Shown here piece after piece: positions 52,101-61,100 of a DNA stretch of 64,000 bases. A model generated the notes under the pieces. That model saw only the letters and a program-made list of their open reading frames with translations, did not search any database and was not told where the DNA came from. This DNA is from Methylorubrum thiocyanatum (GTDB lineage Bacteria; Pseudomonadota; Alphaproteobacteria; Rhizobiales; Beijerinckiaceae). Every line of letters starts with the position of its first letter. Position 1 is the stretch's first letter. The DNA lies in NCBI GenBank assembly GCA_014138645.1, contig JACJIB010000011.1, positions 1-64,000 of the forward strand, written 5' to 3'. The position numbers and the translations under genes are program-made.

Positions 52101-55100
52101 CGCGGGCAACCACGTCATCCTCGGCGACAGCGGCAAGGCCGTCTTCAGGGTCGGCCAACTCGTCTCGGTCGAGAGCATCGATCCGGGCATCGGCGGCGAT
52201 GACGCCATCGAGGCCAAGGACGGCAACGCCACGGTGATCGGCGGCGCGGGCGCCGACCGGATCACGCTCGGCAAGGGCATGCAGGTCGTGCTCGGCGACA
52301 GCGGCTCGGCGACCTTCGTCGATGGCGCCATCGCCACGATCCTCTCGGTCGCGACCGAGATCGGCGGCGACGACGCGGTCACGGCGACCGGCGGCGATAC
52401 CACGATCCTCGGCGGCGCGGGGTCCGACACGATCAAGGTCGGCGCGGGCAACCATGTGATCCTCGGCGACAGCGGCCGGGCGGTGTTCCGCAACGGCCGG
52501 GCCCAGCGCATCGAGTCGATCACGCCGGAGGTCGGCGGCGACGACATCATCGAGGCCGAGGACGGCGAGTCCCGGATCATCGGCGGTGCAGGGGCCGACC
52601 GGATCGCCACCGGCGCGGGCAACCACGTCATCCTCGGCGACAGCGGCGAGGCCGACTTCACCGTGACGGCGACGGGTGCCGTGACGACGAGCGTGCTCGC
52701 GCGCATCGCCACCACCGCGACCGCCATCGGCGGGGCCGACACGATCCGCTTCGGCGCCGGCAGCAACGTCGTGCTCGGTGGCGCGGGCGGCGACACCATC
52801 ACCGGCGCCGACAGGGGCGCGGTGATCCTGGGCGACAACGGCATCGTCACCTTCGACGCCGCCGGCCGGATCCAGCGTGCGCTCTCGATCGACCCGGCCA
52901 TCGGCGGCGACGACACGGTCACCGTCGGCAACGGCGACAACGTCGTCCTCGGCGGTACGGGCCGCGACGCGATCACCGTCGGCGACGGCAACAATGTCGT
53001 GCTCGGCGACAGCGGCCAGGCCGATTTCGAGGCCGGCATCCTCGTCGAGATCGCGAGCATCAGCCCCGAGGTCGGCGACCGCGACACCATCGCTGTCGGC
53101 AGCGGCCGCAACGCGATCCTCGGCGGTGCCGGCGGCGACGCCATCACGGCCGGGATCCGCAACGGCGCGAAGGTCGGCATCGGCACCAACGTGGTTATCG
53201 GCGATGCGGGCCACGCCCGCTTCACCGCGACCGGCCTGCCGACCCTGGTCGAGACGACCTACGACAATGTCGGCGGCGACGACACGATCAGCGTCGGCGA
53301 CGGCGTCGCCGTGATCCTCGGCGGTTCGGGCGGCGACACCATCACCGCCGGCAACGGCCGCAGCACGGTGCTCGGCGACAACGGACAGGCGACCTTCGAC
53401 GCGCAGGGTCGCGTCCTCCAGGCCGCGACCACCGCCGCCACGGCGGGCCTGCGCGACCTCATCACCCTCGGCGACGGCGGCAGCGTGGTCATCGGCGGCG
53501 TCGGCGCGGACGAGATCCGCACCGGCTCCGGCGCGGACGTGATCCTCGGCGACAACGGCAGCGCCGTGTTCGCGGACGGCGTCCTGGTCTCGATCGAGAC
53601 CACGGACTCGACCTTCGGCGGCGGCGACCGGATCGTGGCGGGCGAGGGCGACAACGTGGTGTTCGGCGGCGTCGGCGCCGACGACATCACCGCGGGTGCC
53701 GGGCGCGACGTGATCCTCGGCGACGACGGCCTCGCGACCTTCGCGCAGGGCGTCCTCGTGCGCGCCGCCACTAAGAACGAGAGCGTGGCGGGCGACGACA
53801 CGATCCGCGCGGGCGACGGCGACAACGTCGTGCTCGGCGGCTCGGGCAACGACACCATCACCACCGGCATCGGTGCCGACATCGTCTTCGGCGACAACGG
53901 CGCTATCGACTTCCTGAACGGCGTCCGGCTGGAGGCCCTCAGCGAGCGGGCCGGCGGCGGCGGCGACGTGATCGCCACGGGCGCGGGCGCCGACCTCGTC
54001 ATCGGCGGCCTCGGCGGCGACCTCATCGATGCGGGCAAGACCGATGCGGACGACGACATCGTCTTCGGCGACAACGGCCACGTCACCTTCGACGCCCTCG
54101 GCCGCGTCCGGCTTGCCGAGACGCTCGACCCGACGCTGGGCGGCGACGACGAGATCCAGGCCGGCGCGGGCGCCAACCTGATCCTCGGCGGCGCGGGCTC
54201 CGACACCATCATCATGGGGGCCGGCGCGGACATCGTGCTGGGCGACAACGGCAGCGTGACCTTCGCCGGCGGAATCCGCCTCGAGGTGACGAGCAGCCGC
54301 GAGGGCGGTGCGGCCGACACCATCACGACCGGCGCGGGCGCCGACGTGGTGCTCGGCGGTCGCGGTGGCGACACCATCGACGCGGGCAAGACCGACGCGG
54401 ATGCCGACATCGTCTTCGGCGATAACGGCACCGTCCAGTTCGTTGCCCTGGGCCGGGTGAAGCGGGCCGAGAGCCTCGATCCGGGTCTCGGCGACGACGA
54501 CACCATCGAGGTCGGCGGCGGCGACAACGTCGTCATCGGCGGCGCCGGCTCCGACACGATCACCGCGCTTTCCGGCAACGACGTGGTGATCGGCGACGAA
54601 GGACGCGCCACCTTCGAGGCTGATGGCCGTGTGAAGCGGGCCGAGAGCTTCGATCTCGGCTTCGGCGGCAACGACACGATCGACGTTGGCGCGGGCGACA
54701 ACGTCGTCATCGCGGGCGCGGGCAGCGACGGGGTGACGGCGCTGGGCGGCAACGACGTCATCCTCGGCGATGGCGGCTACGCCGAGTTCGAGGCCGGTCT
54801 GCGCGCCCTCGTCGTCTCGACCGACGCGGCCGGAGCCGGCGCCGATCGACTCGCGACGGGCGACGGCGACAACGTCGTGCTCGGCGGTTCGGGCAACGAC
54901 ACGATCATCACCGGCGCTGGTGCCGACATCGTGCTCGGCGACAACGGCCGGATCGCGTTCGCAGGCGGAATCCGTCTGGAGGTCATCACCGACCGCATCG
55001 GCGGCGGGGCCGACACCATCACCACGGGTGCGGGCGCGGACCTCGTCCTCGGCGGCCTCGGCGGCGACGTCATCGACGCCGGCCGCGACGACGCGGACGC

Positions 55101-58100
55101 CGACATTGTCATCGGCGACAACGGTCACGTCACCTTCGACGCGATCGGCCGGGTGATCCGCGCCGAGAGCTTCGATCCCGGCCTCGGCGGCAATGACGAC
55201 ATCCGGGTCGGCGGCGGCGACAACCTCATCATCGGCGGCACCGGTGCAGACACCGTCACGGCGCTGTCCGGCAGCGACGTGATCATCGGCGACAACGGCT
55301 ATGCGGTCTTCGAGGCCGGCGTGCGGGTCGAGTTCGCAGCGACCGATGTCTCCGATGGCGGCAACGACCGGATCGAGGCGGGCGACGGCGACAACCTCGT
55401 CCTCGGCGGCTCGGGTTCCGACACGATCACCACCGGCAAGGGCGCCAACATCGTGCTCGGCGACAACGGCCTCGTCGCCTACGAGCTCGGCATCCGTGCC
55501 CGGATCGTCAGCGACCGCAACGGCGGCGCGCGCGACAGCATCGCCACCGGCGCCGGGGCCGACGTGGTGCTCGGCGGCCTCGGCGCCGACACCATCGATG
55601 CCGGAAAGACCGACGCGGATGCCGATATCGTGTTCGGCGACAACGGCCAGATCACCTTCGACGCGCAGGGCCGGGTCAAGCGCGCCGAGAGCCTCGATGT
55701 CGGCTTCGGTGACGACGACACCATCGAGGTCGGCGGCGGCGACAACTTCGTCCTCGGCGGCGCAGGCAGCGACGTAGTTACGGCGCTTGGCGGCAACGAC
55801 GTCCTCCTCGGCGACAACGGCTACGCCCTGTTCGAGGCCGGCGTGTGGGTCGAATTCGCTTCGACCGATACGACCGATGCCGGCAACGACCGGATCGAGG
55901 CGGGTGACGGCGACAACCTCGTCCTCGGCGGCTCGGGCGGCGACACCCTCGTTACGGGCAAGGGCGCCGACATCGTGCTCGGCGACAACGGCCTCGTCCG
56001 CTTCGAACTCGGCCTGCGGGCCCTCGTTCAGAGCAGCCGCGACGGCGGCGCGCGCGACAGCATCACGTCGGGCGCCGGTGCGGACGTGGTCCTCGGCGGT
56101 CTCGGCGCCGACACGATCGATGCCGGAAAGACCGACGCGGATGCCGATATCGTGCTGGGCGACAACGGCCGTCTGACCTTCGACGCGCTGGGCCGCCTGA
56201 AGCGGGCCGAGAGCCTGGACCCGACCTTCGGCGGCGACGACAGCATCGAGGTCGGCGGCGGCGACAACGTCGTCATCGGCGGCACCGGTTCCGACACGAT
56301 CACCGCGCTTGCCGGCAACGACGTGATCCTCGGTGACAACGGCTATGCGGTGTTCGAGGGCGGCGTGCGCGCGGCCTTCGCCTCGACCGACCCGGATGAC
56401 GGCGCACGCGACGTCATCAGCGGCGGCGACGGCGACAATATCGTCATCGCCGCGGGCGGCGCCGACGACATCACCACGGGCGCGGGCGCCGACATCATCC
56501 TCGGCGACATGGGGGTCGTCACCTTCGAGAACGGCCGCGTTCAGGAGGTCTACACCACCGACGAGCGCCGCGGCGCGGGCGATGTCGTCCGTGCGGGCGA
56601 TGGCGACAACATCGTGTTCGGCGGTACGGGCCGCGACGAGATCACGACCGGCAAGGGTGCGGACCTGATCCTCGGCGATTTCGGCGAGGCGAGCTTCACC
56701 GCCGGGCGCCTCGTGCGCGTGGCCTCGCTCAACCCGAACCGCGGCGACGACGACACGATCGCGGCGGGCGACGGCGACAACGTCGTGCTCGGCGGCTTCG
56801 GCAGCGACACCATCACCGCCGGCAGCGGTGCGGACGTGGTGCTGGGCGATAACGGCCTCGCGACCTTCCGTGCCGACGGCAAGCGGATCCTCGTCCGCAC
56901 CACGGATGTCGAGATCGGTGCGCCGGACACGATCCGCGCGGGCGACGGCGACAACCTCGTCATCGGCGGCACGGAGGCCGACGCGATCACCACCGGTAAT
57001 GGCGCCGACGTGATCCTCGGCGATCACGGCAGCGTCAGCTACGACGCCGACGGCCTGCTCAAGCAGATCCTGTCGACCGAGACCGGTCTCGGCGCCAACG
57101 ACACCATTACTTCCGGTGACGGCAGCGACACCATCCTCGGCGGCTTCGGCTCGGATGCCATCACCGCCGGTGACGGCGCCAAGATCGTGCTCGGCGACAG
57201 CGGCCAGCTCGACTACGCCGCCGGTGTGCTGGCTCAGGTGCAGACCCTGACACCGATGATCGGCGCGGCGGACACGATCCGCCTCGGCAACGGCCGCAAG
57301 CTCGTCCTCGGCGGTGCCGGCGGCGATACGGTCGAGGGCCAGGCGGGCGACGCCATCGTCCTCGGCGATGCCGGCCTCGTTAGGCTCGCCGACGGCAGCC
57401 CGGTTCGGGTCGAGAGCACGGATGTCGAGGTCTCCGGCGACGACACGGTCACGCTGGGCGCCGGCAACGGCATCGTGCTTGGCGGCTCCGGTGCCGACAA
57501 GCTGACGCTGGGCGCGGGCCGCTCGGTGGTCCTCGGCGACAACGGCCGCGTCGATCTCGACGCGCAGGCGCGGCCGGTCGAGATCGCCTCGACCGCGCCG
57601 GAGGTCGGCGGTCGCGACGTGATCGTGACGGGTGACGGCGGCTCGGTGGTACTCGGCGGCTTCGGCGCCGACAGCATCGTCACGGGCGCGGGCGCGGACA
57701 TCGTGCTCGGCGACAACGGCGCGGTGACGCTCTCGGCCTTCGTGCCGGTCGTCGTGCGCACGACGAGTGCGGCCGTGGGCGAGGCCGACGAGATCCGCGC
57801 GGGTGAGGGCGACAACGTCGTGCTCGGCGGCGTGGGCGGCGACACCATTGTCACCGGCTCGGGCCGCGATACGGTGTTCGGCGATGCCGGCCAGATCCGC
57901 TTCGACGCGAAGGGTCTGGTGGAGCGGGCCGAGAGCCTGGACACAGCTATCGGCGGCGACGACGCGATCGAGGCGGGCGCGGGCGACAACCTCGTCGTTG
58001 CGGGCGTGGGCGCCGACACGGTGACGACGCTCGGCGGCGCCGACATCGTGCTCGGCGACAACGGCGCGGCGGTGTTTGCCGGCGGCCTGCGGGTGAGTGT

Positions 58101-61100
58101 GGCCAGCACGACTCCGGCCGACGGCGGCAAGGACACGCTGGTGCTTGGCGACGGCGACAACCTCGTCATCGGCGGCACGGAGGCCGACGCGATCACCACC
58201 GGCAGCGGCGCGGACGTGATCCTCGGCGACCACGGCAGCGTCAGCTACGATGCCGACGGCTTGCTCAAGCAGATCCTGTCGACCGACACGGGTCTCGGCG
58301 CCAACGACACCATCGCCTCCGGCGACGGCAGCGACACCATCCTCGGCGGCTTCGGCTCGGATGCCATCACCGCCGGTGACGGCGCCAAGACCGTGCTCGG
58401 CGACAGCGGCCAGCTCGACTACGCCGCCGGTGTGCTGGCTCAGGTGCAGACCCTGACGCCGGCCATCGGCGCCGCGGACACGATCCGCCTCGGCAACGGC
58501 CGCAAGCTCGTCCTCGGCGGTGCCGGCGGCGATATGGTCGAGGGCCAGGCGGGCGACGCCATCGTCCTCGGCGATGCCGGCCTCGTCCGGCTCGCCAACG
58601 GCAGCCCGGTTCGGGTCGAGAGTACGGATGTCGATGCCTCCGGCGACGACACGGTCACGCTGGGCGCCGGCAACGGCATCGTGCTTGGCGGCTCCGGTGC
58701 CGACAAGCTGACGCTGGGCGCGGGTCGCTCGGTGGTCCTCGGCGACAACGGCCGCGTCGATCTCGACGCGCAGGCGCGGCCGGTCGAGATCGCCTCGACC
58801 GCGCCGGAGGTCGGCGGTCGCGACGTGATCGTGACGGGTGACGGCGGCTCGGTGGTACTCGGCGGCTTCGGCGCCGACAGCATCGTCACGGGCGCGGGCG
58901 CGGACATCGTGCTCGGCGACAACGGTGCGGTGACGCTTTCGGCCTTCGTGCCGGTCTTCGTGCGCACGACGAGTGCGGCTGTGGGCGAGGCCGACGAGAT
59001 CCGCGCGGGTGAGGGCGACAACGTCGTGCTCGGCGGCTTCGATGGCGACACCATCGTGACGGGCTCGGGCCGCGATACGGTGTTCGGCGACGCCGGGCAG
59101 ATCCGCTTCGACGCGAAGGGATTGGTCGAGCGGGCCGAGAGCCTGGACACCGGGATCGGCGGCGACGACACCATCGCGGCGGGCGCAGGCGACAACCTCG
59201 TCGTTGCGGGCGTGGGCGCCGACACGGTGACGACGCTCGGCGGCGCCGACATCGTGCTCGGCGACAACGGCGCCGCGGTGTTTGCCGGCGGTGTGCGGGT
59301 CAGCGTGACCACTACGGCTCCCACCGACGGCGGCAAGGACACGCTCCTCCTCGGCGACGGCGACAACCTCGCCATCGGCGGCACGGAGGCCGACGCGATC
59401 ACCACCGGCAACGGCGCCGACGTGATCCTCGGCGACTTCGGCGCGGTGACCTACGATGCGGTCGGTCTGCTCAAGCAGATCCTGTCGACCGAGACCGGTC
59501 TGGGCGGTGACGACACCATCGAGGCGGGCGCGGGCGACAACCTCGTCGTCGGCGGCTTCGGCGGCGATACGATCACCACCGGCATCGGCGCGGACGTGAT
59601 CCTCGGCGACAGCGGCGAAGTGCTGTTCGCGGGTGGTCGTCTAGCCCAGGCGCGCAGCCTGGATGCCGGGATCGGCGGCCGCGACACGATCAAGGCCGGG
59701 GAGGGCGCCAACATCGTCATCGGCGGCATGGATGCCGACGTGATCGAGACCGGCGCCGGCCGTAACGTGATCCTGGGTGACAGCGGCCTCGTGCGCCGCG
59801 ATGCCGGTGGCCTGGCGCAGGCGGTCTCGACCGACACCGCGCTCGGCGGCGACGACACGATCCGTGCGGGCGCGGGCGACAACCTCGTCCTCGGCGGCTT
59901 CGGCCGCGATACGATCGACACCGGGGCCGGCGCGGACATCGTGCTGGGCGACAGCGGCGAGGCCCTGTTCGAACGCGGCGTCGTCGCCTTGGTGACGACG
60001 CTCGATGCGGTCAACGGCGCGGGCGATACGATCCGCGCGGGCGAGGGCGACAACCTCGTCTTCGGCGGCCTCGGCGGCGACGCCATCACCACCGGCGCGG
60101 GCAACGACGCCATTCTCGGCGACCAGGGCCGTGCCGGCTTCTCCGGCGGCGTCCTCGTCGTGCTCGAGACGATCGATCCGAATGCCGGCGGCGACGACCA
60201 GATCGTCGCGGGCGACGGCGACAACCTCGTCTTCGGCGGCGTCGGCGCGGACCGCATCGTCACCGGAGCGGGCGCCGACATGATCCTCGGCGACAACGGC
60301 CGGGCGGACCTCGCCATGGCCGGCGGCCGGGCGGTGATCCGGCGTGTGGCATCCACCGATCCGCTCGCGGGCGGCGACGACCGCATCGAGGCCGGCGACG
60401 GCAACGATTACGCGGCCGGCGGCACCGGTGCCGATGTCATCCTCGGCGGCGGCGGTCACGACGTGCTGTTCGGCGACCACATGCTCTACGACCGGGCCCT
60501 GCCGGTGAACCAGCGCGCGGTGTCGATCTTCACGGCGGCGACCGATGGCGGCGGCAACGATACGATCGAGGGCGGCGCGGGCGACGATTTCCTCTACGGC
60601 CAGCAGGGCGACGACAGGCTCTATGGCGGCGAGGGCGACGACGACCTCACCGGCGGCCACAACGTGCTCGGCGGGGCCGACGGCAACGACGGCCTCTTCG
60701 GCGGGGACGGCGCGGACGTGATCCTCGGCGACAACGGCGTCATCACCCGCAACGTGCTCGTGGACGACGTGAAGGCGGTGGCGTGGCAGCGCAATCCCGG
60801 TCCCTTGGCCGACACCGTGATGCGGGACGTGCTGCGCTTCGACCTCATCGACTTCATCGGCGGCAACGACGCCATTGCCGGCGGCGCGGGCGACGACCGG
60901 ATCTACGGACAGATGGGCGACGACCTCATCTACGGTGAGGAAGGCTCAGACGAGATCGTCGGCGGCCTCGGCCGCGACATCATCGACGGCGGCGCGGGGG
61001 TCGATTACCTCCTCGGCGACGAGGGCCGGATCGTTCGCGCCTATGGCCGGGACGGCAGCGCGATCCTCAACAGCGACGGCACGTGGCACCGCGACGTGGT

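Noticed and set aside
20014..58233. Very long open frames on the minus strand opposite the giant gene (for example 1,772, 2,739 and 2,631 codons)
   Set aside because: They mirror a GC-rich, Asp/Gly/Ala-coding repeat gene, where the antisense frame rarely meets a stop. Their translations are low-complexity Arg/Gly/Ala/Val strings without domains.
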